From Bradyrhizobium glycinis (GTDB taxonomy: Bacteria > Pseudomonadota > Alphaproteobacteria > Rhizobiales > Xanthobacteraceae): 64,000 nt of DNA. The DNA is taken from assembly GCF_016031655.1 (NCBI RefSeq), contig NZ_JACCHQ010000003.1:62001-126000 (forward strand), in the 5' to 3' direction. The translations under genes and the position numbers were made by a program. The notes under the pieces were generated by a model, which worked only from the letters and a program-made list of their open reading frames with translations, ran no database searches and was not told the DNA's origin. Below, in pieces: positions 7,622 through 19,383 of this stretch (its first letter is position 1; each line of letters begins with the position of its first letter).

Positions 7622-9139
7622 ATGGCCGAAAAGTTCAGTCAACAGAGAGACCTGTTCGAGAGCGAGCGCAGTTTCCGGCTGTTGGTTGAGGGGGTTGCCG
7701 ACTACGCCCTCTACATGCTTGATCCTAACGGGATCATCACCAGCTGGAACATCGGCGGCGAACGCATCAAGGGTTACTCCCCCGAGGAGATCCTCGGCCA
7801 GCATTTTTCCCGTTTCTACACCGAGACCGACCGGGCCAATGGCAAGCCGGCGCGGGCGCTCGCCATCGCTCGGGAAAAGGGCCGATACGAGGAGGAAGGC
7901 TGGCGCGTGCGAAAGGACGGCACGTTCTTCTGGGCGAGCGTCGTGATCGACCCGATCTACGAGGACGGCAGGCTGATCGGCTTCGCCAAGATCACGCGCG
8001 ACATCACAGAGCGCCGCAATGCCCAGCTCAAGCTCGAGGCGATGCAGAAGCAGCTGGCCGAGTCGCAGAAATTCGATGCGCTCGGGCAGCTCACCGGCGG
8101 CGTCGCCCACGACTTCAACAATCTTCTGATGATCATCAGCGGCAGCCTTCACATCCTGAAGAAGGGCGCCGCCGACGACCCCAAGCTCGAGCGCGCCATC
8201 TCGGCGATCGAGACCGCGACCAAGCGCGGCGCAGCGCTGACCAACCAGCTTCTCACCTTCGCGCGGCGGCAAAGCGTCAACCCGCAGGCAATCGATTTTA
8301 CCGAACGCGTCGCGGACATCCGCGAGGTGCTCGACGCGGGCGTCGGCAGCTCCGTGCGTCTCGCTTTCGACATCCCCTCCGACACCTGGCCGATCAAGGC
8401 CGACGTCTCCGAGCTCGAGACCGCGCTGCTCAACCTCGTCATCAATGCCCGCGACGCGATGCCGGACGGCGGCACGGTGACGATCGGTGCGCGCAACCTC
8501 GTGCTGAACGAGGCGCCCCTCGTCGGCGATTTCGTCGCAATCGATGTCCGCGATACCGGGCTCGGAATTCCTTCCGACGTTCTCGACAAGATCTTCGAGC
8601 CGTTCTTCACGACGAAGCCGATCGGAAAGGGGACGGGCCTCGGCCTTTCGCAGGTCCACGGCTTCGCCCACCAAGCCGGCGGCACGGTGAAGGTCGCCAG
8701 CGAACTCGGCAAGGGCACGACATTCACTATCGTCCTGCCGCGCGGCACAGATATGCCGTCGCGGGAGACGCCGGGAGTGGCGTTCCGCGGCAGCGGCACG
8801 GTGCTGCTGGTCGAGGACAATCCCGACGTCGCGCTGGTCAGCATCGGTCTTCTGGAGCAGCTCGGCTACCAGGTGCGCCGTGTCGCCGATGCCGAAGCGG
8901 CATTGCGCGAGATCGAGAGCGACGGCGTTGACTTCGTGTTCTCGGATATCGTCATGCCCGGCAAGATGGACGGCCTCAGCCTCGCCCATCGCCTCCGCCA
9001 GATCCGTCCCGGCCTGCCGATCCTGCTTGCCACCGGCTACAGCGAGGTCGCCGCAGGCGTGCGCGGCGATTTCCCGATCCTGCGCAAGCCCTACGAGATC
9101 CACGAGCTGAGCGAGGCGATCGCGAAATTGCCGAGGTGA
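7622..9139 (+). CDS. Soluble PAS hybrid histidine kinase with receiver domain
   Basis: The 505-residue protein has no membrane segment. Domains in order: PAS (about 15-130, YMLDPNGIITSWNIGGERIKG), dimerisation domain with phospho-acceptor His163 in GGVAHDFNNLL, HATPase (N-box NLVINARDAM with Asn275, DTGLGIP at 311-317, GKGTGLGLS near 335), and a receiver (LLVEDN at 395, phospho-acceptor Asp442 in FSDIVMPG). The FARR and VAHDFNN features are common in rhizobial PAS kinases. ATG 7622 is preferred; ATG 7586 is also in frame. It starts 127 bases after the LysR stop with no DNA-binding partner beside it, so output must act in trans. The signal sensed is unknown. Confidence 0.92.
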   Translation: MAEKFSQQRDLFESERSFRLLVEGVADYALYMLDPNGIITSWNIGGERIKGYSPEEILGQHFSRFYTETDRANGKPARALAIAREKGRYEEEGWRVRKDGTFFWASVVIDPIYEDGRLIGFAKITRDITERRNAQLKLEAMQKQLAESQKFDALGQLTGGVAHDFNNLLMIISGSLHILKKGAADDPKLERAISAIETATKRGAALTNQLLTFARRQSVNPQAIDFTERVADIREVLDAGVGSSVRLAFDIPSDTWPIKADVSELETALLNLVINARDAMPDGGTVTIGARNLVLNEAPLVGDFVAIDVRDTGLGIPSDVLDKIFEPFFTTKPIGKGTGLGLSQVHGFAHQAGGTVKVASELGKGTTFTIVLPRGTDMPSRETPGVAFRGSGTVLLVEDNPDVALVSIGLLEQLGYQVRRVADAEAALREIESDGVDFVFSDIVMPGKMDGLSLAHRLRQIRPGLPILLATGYSEVAAGVRGDFPILRKPYEIHELSEAIAKLPR

Positions 9140-9189
9140 CGGCTTTTCTTCGCCTCTCCCCGCGCGCGGGGCGACGGAGTCGGTACACA

Positions 9190-9489
9190 TCACAGCGTCG
9201 GCAGCACCGAAAACGCTTCCCCCGCCCTGCGCAAACTCAGCTCATCCACGCTTGCCGTCTCACTGGTGACACTGTCGACGCGCGAGGACGGCGGGCCGTG
9301 GCGGCACAGCGCAATCATGTCGGCAACATGCGTCGGCGTGCCAGCGAACAGCGCTTCTACGCTGCCGTCGCGGCGGTTGCGGACCCAGCCTTCGAGGCCA
9401 TACGCGGTGGCCTGCGACTCCACCCAGGCTCGATAACCGACGCCCTGCACGCGGCCGCGGATCATGACCTGGAGAATCGCCCGGCTCAT
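9190..9489 (-). CDS. acyP: Acylphosphatase
   Basis: This 99-residue protein hydrolyses acyl phosphates. The family signature GRVQGVGYR carries the phosphate-binding Arg20, and [16 protein letters not shown] carries the catalytic Asn38. The start ATG overlaps the TGA of the upstream lyase gene (bases 9486-9489), so the two are translationally coupled. The C-terminus is slightly longer than the minimal family form but shows no extra domain. Confidence 0.95.
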   Translation of the reverse strand: MSRAILQVMIRGRVQGVGYRAWVESQATAYGLEGWVRNRRDGSVEALFAGTPTHVADMIALCRHGPPSSRVDSVTSETASVDELSLRRAGEAFSVLPTL

Positions 9490-10352
9490 GTCTTCGATCC
9501 GAGCAAATCGGCGCTGCGCGTCTTGACCGCGACCTCGCGCGTAACGCGGGCCATCAGCTCCGACGATGCCAGGCCCTTGAGGCTTTTTGGCGCCATGCCC
9601 TCGCGCAACGCCTTCTGTGTCTCGTACACGGCTTGCGTCGCGGCCGCGATCGGCGCATGGCCCTGCATCGCGATGCGCACGCGCTGACCCGCAAGATAAT
9701 CGAGCCCGCTCAATTCCTCCGACGCGCCGCCGAGCACGATCGGTAGGCGCGTGGCGGAGACGATGGCCTCGAGCTCGGCGCGCGACTTGATGCCGGTGAA
9801 AAACAGCGCATCGACACCAGCGGCCTCATAAGCCTGGGCGCGGCGAACCGCATCATCGATCGAGGTGATCGCGGCTGCGCCCGTGCGGCCCATGATGACC
9901 AGCGAGGGATCGCTGCGGCCGCCAAGCGCCGCCTTCATCTTGCCGACGCCTTCCTCCAGCGAGATCAGTTGCGACTTCGTCTCACCGAATGCGGCCGGCA
10001 ACAGCGTGTCCTCGATGGTGAGGCCGGCCGCGCCCGACGTCTCCAGCTCCTGCACCGTGCGGCGCACGTTCAGCGCATTGCCATAGCCGTGATCGGCATC
10101 GACCAACACCGGCAGCGCCGAGGCCCGCGACATCCGCCGCATCTGCTCGGCCAGTTCGGTGAGCGTGATCAGCGTGACATCGGGATCGCCGAGCACGGCG
10201 AGCGAGGCCACCGATCCGCCGAACATGCCGAGTGGAAAGCCGAGGTCCTCGGCAATGCGGACCGAGATCGCGTCATAGACCGAGCCGGGATGGACGCACG
10301 TCCCGCCCGACAGGATCGATCGCAGTTTCTCGCGGCGGGAACGAAAGGCCAT
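9486..10352 (-). CDS. Isocitrate lyase/PEP mutase superfamily protein, probably oxaloacetate decarboxylase
   Basis: The 288-residue protein is a TIM-barrel of the PEP-mutase/isocitrate-lyase superfamily: [28 protein letters not shown], the metal-binding VDADHGYGN and [10 protein letters not shown]. It lacks the KKCGH loop of true isocitrate lyases, and its length and motifs fit the oxaloacetate decarboxylase branch; the exact substrate remains inference. ATG 10352 is chosen over a longer reading from 10391 because family homology starts at FRSRREKLR. It is the first gene of a two-gene operon with acylphosphatase. Confidence 0.85.
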   Translation of the reverse strand: MAFRSRREKLRSILSGGTCVHPGSVYDAISVRIAEDLGFPLGMFGGSVASLAVLGDPDVTLITLTELAEQMRRMSRASALPVLVDADHGYGNALNVRRTVQELETSGAAGLTIEDTLLPAAFGETKSQLISLEEGVGKMKAALGGRSDPSLVIMGRTGAAAITSIDDAVRRAQAYEAAGVDALFFTGIKSRAELEAIVSATRLPIVLGGASEELSGLDYLAGQRVRIAMQGHAPIAAATQAVYETQKALREGMAPKSLKGLASSELMARVTREVAVKTRSADLLGSKT

Positions 10353-10394
10353 GGTGCTGTCTCTCCATCGGGGCCGACGCAGTGGCCCCAATCT

Positions 10395-10485
10395 CCGTCA
10401 TTGCGAGCGCAGCGAAGCAATCCAGAAATGCATCCGCGGAGACAGGCTGGATTGCTTCGTCGCTAAGGGCTCCTCGCAATGACGG
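10395..10485. repeat. Dispersed palindromic repeat, CCGTCATTGCGAG family, full copy
   Basis: Outer arms CCGTCATTGCGAG (10395-10407) and CTCGCAATGACGG (10473-10485) are perfect complements. Inner arms continue with AGCGAAGCAATCCAG against CTGGATTGCTTCG with some decay. A half copy lies at 16512-16556 and a perfect copy at 40237-40319. It separates two minus-strand genes and could form a stem in read-through RNA. Confidence 0.85.
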
Positions 10486-10521
10486 CGCTTGTGGGCAGAT
10501 CATCTGCCCCACTCACACGTC

Positions 10522-12537
<2,016 letters not shown>

Positions 12538-12716
12538 GCTTTTCTTGAGTCTCGACCTTGGGCGGGACCCTTCCCGAGCCGTTGGGGCCTTTAGGAGGGG
12601 CCGTGTGGCTCCCGTGGTACATCAAAATGGGCCGGAGGCAACGGTCTAAATCGGGCCGCCTTTGGCGTACCAGCGCAAGACCGAAATCGGCTTGGCGCGC
12701 CCGCCTTGCGGCATCC

Positions 12717-13787
12717 CTAGGACTTTCCGGCCTTGGCCACGTCCCGGACCAGGTCATGAATGAAGCCCAGTTTGCCGACCACCGCGGGCGACAGGATGAA
12801 GGGATAAAGGTCGCGCAGGCCCATGGCGCGGTTGACGCTGTTCATGGCGAAGGTGAAAGGCAGCCATGCGTTGACCAGCGCCTCGACATCCCTGGCCTCG
12901 TACGGATTGAAGCGGATGCGCGCCGTCAGCTCCCCGTCGCGATCGACTTTGGGGCGCACCTCCATGCCGAACTCGGCGGCCATTTCCAGGGCATCGACGA
13001 TGTGGAGGTAATGCGCCCAGGTCTCGGCAAAATCCTCCCAGGGATGCGTCGTGGCATAGGCCGAGACGTAGTTCTGCTGCCAGTCGAGCAGCGGTCCTTC
13101 CGCATAATGGCGCTGCAGGGCCCGGCCATAATCGGCGCTATCGTCGCCGAAGACGGCGCGGCACTGGTCGAGCTTGCCGCCATCGCGCACCAGCACATCC
13201 CAGAAGTAATGTCCGACCTCGTGGCGGAAATGCCCGAGCAGCGTCCGGTACGGCTCGCCCATCTCGAGCCGGCGCCGCTCGCGCTCGATGTCGTCGGCCT
13301 CGGTCAGGGCGATCGTGATCAGGCCGTTGTCATGGCCGGTCATGACCTTCTCGCCGCTGTGCGGATCGTCGGCGAGGAAGTTGAAGATCAGGCCATGCTC
13401 GGGATTGTCGTGGCGGGTCTGGAGCGGCAGCTTCCAGCGGATCAGGGAATAGAACAGACGGTGCTTGGCCACCTCCAGCTCGCGCCAGCCGGCGAGCTGC
13501 GCCGGATCGGAGAGGTTCGGCACCGTTCCGTTGTGGCGGCAGGCGCGGCAATAGCCAGTGCTATCGCCTGTGTCGGTCAGCCAGTTGCAGGCGTCGTACT
13601 CGGCATTCCGGCACAGCATCCGGCTCTCGCCCTTGTCGGCGAGGATGCTCCACGCCTCTCCCTCGGGCTCGATCGCTGCCATCGTCTCCTTCTCCGGCAG
13701 GAAGGCGACCCGATGGCCGCAGCGTTCGCAGGCGCGGTTCTCGAAATAGAGGACGTTGCCGCAGGCCTGGCAGACAAACAGCTTCAA
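12717..13787 (-). CDS. Putative zinc-binding metallopeptidase with N-terminal zinc ribbons
   Basis: The 356-residue protein starts with a zinc ribbon (CQAC at 6-9, CERC at 20-23) and a second cysteine cluster (Cys59, Cys67, Cys80, Cys83). The central domain has the gluzincin motif HEVGH (His189, Glu190, His193) followed by DFAETWAHYLH, a plausible third-ligand helix. This matches the conserved bacterial Peptidase_Mx (DUF2248-type) family of unknown substrate. No signal peptide is present, so it is cytoplasmic. It is on the same strand as pccA; the 179-base gap argues against tight coupling. Confidence 0.85.
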   Translation of the reverse strand: MKLFVCQACGNVLYFENRACERCGHRVAFLPEKETMAAIEPEGEAWSILADKGESRMLCRNAEYDACNWLTDTGDSTGYCRACRHNGTVPNLSDPAQLAGWRELEVAKHRLFYSLIRWKLPLQTRHDNPEHGLIFNFLADDPHSGEKVMTGHDNGLITIALTEADDIERERRRLEMGEPYRTLLGHFRHEVGHYFWDVLVRDGGKLDQCRAVFGDDSADYGRALQRHYAEGPLLDWQQNYVSAYATTHPWEDFAETWAHYLHIVDALEMAAEFGMEVRPKVDRDGELTARIRFNPYEARDVEALVNAWLPFTFAMNSVNRAMGLRDLYPFILSPAVVGKLGFIHDLVRDVAKAGKS

Positions 13788-14014
13788 GACTTAGCCTCTT
13801 GGGAAAGGAAAATGATGAGAGAACTGGCGCCTCGCGACGACGCCTCAATCAGCCGATCGTTCCAGTATCCGGAACAAATTGCCAGACCGGACGTTGCCAT
13901 CGCGTATTCCCCCGCGTCCAGGCGCGCGCCCCTGTTTCCCGACACCACCTGCCTCTAAACAATGGCCATCGCGCTCCGTCTGTGTGAATATCGGTCCGGC
14001 ACGTGCGCACCTGC

Positions 14015-16480
14015 ATGACAACGGCCGATGCCTTGAACGATCCCTTGCCCGAGACCATCGCCGCCGAAAGGCTGCGCCAGCACCTCGAAGACGTCGCGCG
14101 CGAGCGCGACAACGCCTATCGCGCGCTGCAGGAGCGCGAGGCCGAGCTGGCGCGCATCCAGCGCATCGGCAAGGTCGGCGGCGTCGAGGTCGATTTCCGC
14201 GAAGGTTTTAAGAACCGCCGTTCGCCCGAATATCTGATGATCCACGGCCTTCCGCCGGAAGCTGCCGAAGAGTCGCACGAGGATTGGGTCAACCGTATCC
14301 ATCCCGACGACCGCGACGCCACCGTCAAGCTTTTCTTCGAGGCGCTCGCCGGAGCTAGCGAAGACTATAGCGCCGAATACCGCATCATCCGCCCCAGCGA
14401 CGGCGAGACCCGCTGGATCCGCGTGGTCGCCAAGATCGAGCGCGGCAAAGACGGCCGCGCGATCCGGCTCGTCGGCGCTCATATCGACATTACCGATCAG
14501 GCGCTGGCGCGCGAGACGCTGCGCGAAAGCGAGGAGCGCTTCCGGCTGATCGCCGACAGCGCGCCGGTGCCGATCTGGGTCACCAAGCTCGACCGCAAGC
14601 GGTCCTTCGCCAACCAGGCCTATGTCGATTTCGTCGGCCTGCCCTACGATCAGGCCATCGACTTCGACTGGCGCAAGGTGCTGCACCCCGACGACCTGCC
14701 GCACGTGCTGCAGCAATCCGTCGAGGGTGAAGCGTCCCTCAAGCCCTTCGTGCTGGAAGCGCGCTACAAGAACGCCAGCGGCGAATGGCGCTGGCTGCGC
14801 TCGGAATCGCAGCCGCGCTGGGATGCGACCGGCAAGCATATCGGCTTCATCGGCGTCGCCCACGATGTCACCGTGGCCAAGCAGGCCGAGATCGAGCTCC
14901 GGCGGCTGAACGAGACGCTGGAAGAACGGATCGCCGAGCGCACCGCCGAGCTCGAAGCCAACGAGGCGCGGCTGCGCGCGATCCTGGAGACCAGCAATCA
15001 GTATCAGGGCCTGGTCAATCTCGAGGGCCAGCTGGTCTACGCCAACAAGACCGCGCTCGCCGGCATCAAGGCGAATTCCGCGGACGTGATCGGAAAGCCG
15101 TTCTGGGACACGCCCTGGTTCACCGGCACGGACGGCATGAGTGCCGCCGTGCGCGAGGCCTTCGAGACGGTGCTTAAAGGCGAACCTGTGCGGCTGGAGA
15201 TGCGCCTACGCCTGCCCGTCGGCGAGCGCGATTTCGACTTCGGCATGCGCCCCGTGCTCGACCGCCAGGGCAACATCACCGGCGCCGTGCCCGAAGCGGT
15301 GGACATCACCGAGCGACGCCGCGGCGAGGAAGCGCTGCGGCAGTCGCAGAAGATGGAGGCGATCGGCCAGCTCACCGGCGGTGTCGCGCACGACTTCAAC
15401 AATCTTCTCACCATCATCCGCTCCGCAACCGATTTCTTGCGCCGGCGCGAGCTGCCGGAGGAGCGCCGCCGCCGCTACGTCGATGCCATCTCCGACACGG
15501 TCGAGCGCGCCTCCAAGCTGACCGCGCAGCTTCTGGCCTTCGCGCGCCGGCAGCCCCTCAAGCCGCAGATCTTCAACGTCGGCAGCCAGGTCGAGGGCGT
15601 GGCGCAGCTGGTGCGGCCGCTGGTCGGCGCCCGCATCGAGATCGCCGTGGAGGTTCGGGATGCCGATTGCTTCACGGTGGCCGACATCGCCCAGTTCGAG
15701 ACCGCGCTGATCAATCTCGCTATCAACGCCCGCGATGCCATGGACGGCGAAGGCCGCCTCACCATCGCCGTGCGCAAGGTCTCGGGAATACCGAGCCTGC
15801 GCGCACAATCGGCGCGCGGCGGCGACTATGTCGCGATCTCCGTCACCGACACCGGCAGCGGCATCGCGCCGGAACATCTTGACTCGATCTTCGAGCCGTT
15901 CTTCACCACCAAGGAGGTCGGCAAGGGCACCGGCCTCGGGCTCAGCCAGGCTTTCGGCTTCGCAAAGCAGTCCGAGGGCGACATTGCGGTGACGAGCACG
16001 CAAGGTGAAGGTGCCACCTTCACCTTCTACCTGCCGCTAGCGCAAAGCCCCACCACGGAAAAGGAAATCGCGGCGCTGAGCCACGAGGCGGCCACGACCG
16101 GGCGTGGCTATCGCGTGCTCGTGGTCGAGGACGACGACGAGGTCGGCCGCTTCTCCACCGAACTCCTGGAGGATCTCGGCTATGTCGTCCGCCGCGTCGC
16201 CAACGCCAACGCGGCGCTGGCGATCCTGGGCGAGAACGAGTTTGCCGTCGATCTCGTGTTCTCCGACGTCATCATGCCCGGCATGAACGGGGTCGAGCTC
16301 GCCGGCATCATCCGCGAGCGCTATCCGGGCCTGCCCGTGGTGCTCACTTCCGGCTACAGCAACGTGCTCGCCGAAAACGCCCACCGCGGCCTCGAGCTGA
16401 TCCAGAAGCCGTATTCGGTGGAATCGCTCTCGCGCATCCTGCGCAAGGCGATCACGGAGAAGCTATCGGTGGCAAGGTGA
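14015..16480 (+). CDS. Multi-PAS hybrid histidine kinase with receiver domain
   Basis: The 821-residue soluble protein has an N-terminal coiled segment and three PAS/PAC units (about 50-165, 170-290 and 325-435; PAC ends at VGAHIDITD, IGVAHDVT and EAVDITERR), with a coiled linker ETLEERIAERTAELEANEA between the second and third. The kinase core has His459 in GGVAHDFNNLLT, N-box NLAINARDAM, DTGSGIAPEHL and GKGTGLGLS. The C-terminal receiver starts at VLVVEDDDEVG and has the phospho-acceptor Asp in FSDVIMPG. It closely resembles the kinase at 7622-9139, suggesting paralogy. ATG 14015 is used; GTG 14003 is in frame but adds nothing recognisable. No response regulator with DNA-binding output is adjacent. 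Confidence 0.92.
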   Translation: MTTADALNDPLPETIAAERLRQHLEDVARERDNAYRALQEREAELARIQRIGKVGGVEVDFREGFKNRRSPEYLMIHGLPPEAAEESHEDWVNRIHPDDRDATVKLFFEALAGASEDYSAEYRIIRPSDGETRWIRVVAKIERGKDGRAIRLVGAHIDITDQALARETLRESEERFRLIADSAPVPIWVTKLDRKRSFANQAYVDFVGLPYDQAIDFDWRKVLHPDDLPHVLQQSVEGEASLKPFVLEARYKNASGEWRWLRSESQPRWDATGKHIGFIGVAHDVTVAKQAEIELRRLNETLEERIAERTAELEANEARLRAILETSNQYQGLVNLEGQLVYANKTALAGIKANSADVIGKPFWDTPWFTGTDGMSAAVREAFETVLKGEPVRLEMRLRLPVGERDFDFGMRPVLDRQGNITGAVPEAVDITERRRGEEALRQSQKMEAIGQLTGGVAHDFNNLLTIIRSATDFLRRRELPEERRRRYVDAISDTVERASKLTAQLLAFARRQPLKPQIFNVGSQVEGVAQLVRPLVGARIEIAVEVRDADCFTVADIAQFETALINLAINARDAMDGEGRLTIAVRKVSGIPSLRAQSARGGDYVAISVTDTGSGIAPEHLDSIFEPFFTTKEVGKGTGLGLSQAFGFAKQSEGDIAVTSTQGEGATFTFYLPLAQSPTTEKEIAALSHEAATTGRGYRVLVVEDDDEVGRFSTELLEDLGYVVRRVANANAALAILGENEFAVDLVFSDVIMPGMNGVELAGIIRERYPGLPVVLTSGYSNVLAENAHRGLELIQKPYSVESLSRILRKAITEKLSVAR

Positions 16481-16511
16481 GCGTGAAATTCGCGAGCAGC
16501 AGCCACGAATT

Positions 16512-16556
16512 CCGCCATTGCGAGCGCAGCGAACCAATCCAGACTGCTTCCGCGGC
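16512..16556. repeat. Half copy of the CCGTCATTGCGAG repeat
   Basis: CCGCCATTGCGAGCGCAGCG and CCAATCCAGACTGCTTCCGC match the left arm and loop of the copies at 10395 and 40237. No right arm follows, so this is a decayed single-arm remnant in the gap between the kinase and the transporter. Confidence 0.65.
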
Positions 16557-16632
16557 AAGACTCCAGGGGAAGACAGCCGTTCTCGCATCGGTTATCGATG
16601 CCGAATGACTGACCGAACCTCAAGGACTGACC

Positions 16633-17883
16633 GTGCCGTCTGACGCCATCTTCGCCTGGAGCATCATCGTTGCCGCGACCGGTGGCGTCATCATCCGGCC
16701 GTTTCGACTGCCCGAGGCGATCTGGGCCGCGATCGGCGCAGTAACGCTGGTGCTGCTTGGCTTGCTGTCGTGGCAGGACGCGCTTGTCGGCATGGAGAAA
16801 GGGGTCGACGTTTATCTCTTCCTGATCGGCATGATGCTGATCGCCGAGCTGGCGCGGCTCGAAGGCCTGTTCGACTACCTGGCCGCGTTTGCGGTCGAGC
16901 ATGCCCGCGGCTCGCCGCAGCGGCTGTTCCTGCTGATCTATCTCGTCGGCACGCTCGTGACCGTGCTGCTCTCGAACGATGCCACCGCGATCGTGCTGAC
17001 GCCGGCCGTCTATGCCGCGACGCGCGCGGCCGGCGCAAAACCGCTGCCCTATCTCTTCGTCTGCGCTTTCATCGCCAATGCCGCGAGCTTCGTGCTGCCG
17101 ATCTCCAATCCGGCCAACCTCGTCGTGTTCGGCAAGAATATGCCGCATCTGGGGACTTGGCTGCGCCAGTTCGCTCTGCCGTCGCTTGCCTCGATTGTCC
17201 TCACCTATATCGCACTACGCCTTGCCTTGCACCGCGAGTTGAAGGACGAAACCATCGAAACGCGGGTGCCTCATCCCAAACTCAGCCGCGGCGGCCTGTT
17301 GACGGCCTATAGCATCGGTGCCATCGGCATCGTGCTGATCTGGGCCTCGGCCCTCGATTTACAATTGGGTCTGCCGACCTTCATCTGCGGCGTGACGACC
17401 GCAGCGATCGTGCTGCTGATCAACAGGCAATCGCCTTTGCCCGTGCTGCACGGTGTCTCCTGGAGCGTGCTGCCGCTCGTCGGCGGGCTCTTTGTCATGG
17501 TCGAAGCGCTGGTGAAGACCGGCGTGATCGCGCAGCTGAGCGCGCTATTGCACCAGGCGGTGGCGCAGTCCGTGATGAACGCCGCCTGGAGTGTCGGCAT
17601 CGCCACCGCGCTCGCCGACAACATCGCCAACAACCTCCCGGTCGGCCTCGTCGCGGGCTCGGTCGCCGCCAGCGATCATCTGCCCGCGCCGGTCGTCAGT
17701 GCCATCCTGATCGGCGTCGATCTCGGCCCCAATCTGTCGGTCACCGGCTCGCTCGCCACCATTCTCTGGCTGGTCGCGCTCCGGCGGGAGAAGATCGAGG
17801 TCGGCGCCTGGCCATTCCTCAAGCTCGGCCTGCTGGTGACGCCGCCAGCTCTGATCGCGGCGTTAGCCGCCGCGATCAGATAG
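16633..17883 (+). CDS. ArsB/NhaD-type ion transporter, possible arsenite efflux permease
   Basis: The 416-residue protein is highly hydrophobic with 10-12 predicted transmembrane helices. Its motifs fit the ion-transporter superfamily of ArsB/NhaD: LSNDATAIVLTPAVYAA near 120, LPISNPANLVVFG near 160 and ALADNIANNLPVGL near 335. The NDA and N-P motifs are typical of arsenite permeases. The start is GTG 16633. No arsR, arsC or arsH lies beside it, so arsenite is an inference; another anion or Na+/H+ exchange is possible. It converges with the MFS gene, their stops only 9 bases apart. Confidence 0.8.
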   Translation: MPSDAIFAWSIIVAATGGVIIRPFRLPEAIWAAIGAVTLVLLGLLSWQDALVGMEKGVDVYLFLIGMMLIAELARLEGLFDYLAAFAVEHARGSPQRLFLLIYLVGTLVTVLLSNDATAIVLTPAVYAATRAAGAKPLPYLFVCAFIANAASFVLPISNPANLVVFGKNMPHLGTWLRQFALPSLASIVLTYIALRLALHRELKDETIETRVPHPKLSRGGLLTAYSIGAIGIVLIWASALDLQLGLPTFICGVTTAAIVLLINRQSPLPVLHGVSWSVLPLVGGLFVMVEALVKTGVIAQLSALLHQAVAQSVMNAAWSVGIATALADNIANNLPVGLVAGSVAASDHLPAPVVSAILIGVDLGPNLSVTGSLATILWLVALRREKIEVGAWPFLKLGLLVTPPALIAALAAAIR

Positions 17884-17892
17884 TGTGCGGGT

Positions 17893-19257
17893 TCAGTCGT
17901 TCTCGTAGCCGTAGACTTCCGGCAGGATGAAGATCGCGGCGAGCACGCCTATCAGCGGGAAGATCGCGACCATCAGCGTGGCATTCGCCTGCCCGATCGC
18001 CGCGAACACCGTCGGAAACAGGAAGATTGCCAGAAACGACGGCAGCTTCACGAACATGTAGGCGAAGCCGCTTGCGGTGCCCCGATATCGCGGACGGGCA
18101 ACCATGGTCGGGATCGTCATGCAGTTCGACGCATCCCAATAATGGCCCCAGAGCATGCCGGCGGCGGCGAACGGCAGCAGGATCTTGTTGTCGGTGTAGA
18201 GCGCGAAGGCCGCGACCAGAAGCGACACCAGCACGATCGAGAAGCCCGCGATCGCGATGCCGCGATGGCCGATCTTCGGCGTCAGCAACGGTCCCACCCA
18301 GCCCGACAGCGCGGCGAATGAGAACAGCGCCATCGTCACCACATTGATGCCGAGCACGCTCGAGACGCCGACCATCACGAACAGCACCGGCAGATAGAAC
18401 GCGAAGGTCGAGAACTCGCTCGCCTGGGCGAAACAGGCGATCCAGCCATAGAGGGTGGCGCGCCAGCGAATCGGATCCTTCCTGAGGTCGGCGAGGAATG
18501 CGCGGGTGCTGGTCTTCGGCACCTCCACGTCGCGATCCGGCAGCATGTCGAGGTTGTCGTTGAACATCTCGCGCGCGACCTGCTTGGCCTCGCGGTAGCG
18601 GCCCTTCTGCACCAGCCATACCGCCGTCTCCGGCACATCGTGACGCATGATCAGGATGATGAGAGCCGGCACCGCGCCGAGACCGAGTGTCACGCGCCAC
18701 AGCATCTCGTGGTTCATGTCGATCAGCAGGAAGATCACGATGACGCCGATGGTGAGCACTTCGCCGACGGCGAACATGAACTGCCAGCGGTTGCCCATGA
18801 CCTCGCGCTCGCCCTTGGCCATGGATTCCATGATGTAGGTGTAGCCGGTCGAGATGTCGGAGCCGAGCGGAATGCCGAGCAGGAAGCGGATCACAACGAG
18901 CCAACCGACGCTGGGCACGAAGGCCTGCGCCAGCGCCAGCACGATGAACAGCACCATCGTCACCAGGAACATCACGCGGCGGCCGATCTTGTCGGACAGC
19001 CAGCCGCCGAGCAGCGCACCGATCAACGCGCCACCTTGCGTGCCGGCGGCAGCAAGGCCGAGCATCAGCGGATCGGGATTGTACTGCTCCTTGATGAAGA
19101 TCAGCACGAAGGCGATCGAATAGAGGTCCCAGGCCTCGACCAGGATGGAGGCCATCATCAGCCAGCCGACCTTGTTGCCCTTTGGACTGTAGTTCGTGAT
19201 GAGGTAGCGGACCGCAGCTTCGCTCGCGGTCGCTTTTGGCATCGCCATCGTTGACAT
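17893..19257 (-). CDS. MFS metabolite transporter of the sugar-acid locus
   Basis: The 454-residue protein has the 12-helix MFS layout with the loop 2-3 motif GGWLSDKIGRRVMF and a second-half GPLLTPKIGHRG. A long cytoplasmic loop (VQKGRYREAKQVAREMF onward) separates the halves, as in metabolite:H+ symporters. It sits beside a GntR repressor and across the promoter from sugar-acid dehydrogenases, so uptake of an aldonate such as idonate or gluconate is the likely role. Two in-frame Met codons lie at the N-terminus (MSTMAMP). Confidence 0.85.
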   Translation of the reverse strand: MSTMAMPKATASEAAVRYLITNYSPKGNKVGWLMMASILVEAWDLYSIAFVLIFIKEQYNPDPLMLGLAAAGTQGGALIGALLGGWLSDKIGRRVMFLVTMVLFIVLALAQAFVPSVGWLVVIRFLLGIPLGSDISTGYTYIMESMAKGEREVMGNRWQFMFAVGEVLTIGVIVIFLLIDMNHEMLWRVTLGLGAVPALIILIMRHDVPETAVWLVQKGRYREAKQVAREMFNDNLDMLPDRDVEVPKTSTRAFLADLRKDPIRWRATLYGWIACFAQASEFSTFAFYLPVLFVMVGVSSVLGINVVTMALFSFAALSGWVGPLLTPKIGHRGIAIAGFSIVLVSLLVAAFALYTDNKILLPFAAAGMLWGHYWDASNCMTIPTMVARPRYRGTASGFAYMFVKLPSFLAIFLFPTVFAAIGQANATLMVAIFPLIGVLAAIFILPEVYGYEND

Positions 19258-19337
19258 TCTTCTTCCTTTCTTCAGAACTCTCTAGGGCGCGATGAGAACA
19301 AGGTGAATCATCATCGCGCTTCAGCTTGTTGTTTCGA

Positions 19338-19382
19338 GCATGATCTCTTCGGAAAACCGCTGCACAATCTTCCGGATCGTGC
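19338..19382. repeat. Dispersed GCATGATC palindrome
   Basis: GCATGATCTCTTCGGAAAAC and GATTGTGCAGCGGTTTTCC-type sequence form a short imperfect palindrome closing with CCGGATCGTGC. It lies directly after the GntR stop and before the MFS start on the same strand. I recall this motif as common in Bradyrhizobium intergenic DNA. It could act as a processing or attenuation hairpin. Confidence 0.5.
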
Positions 19383-19383
19383 T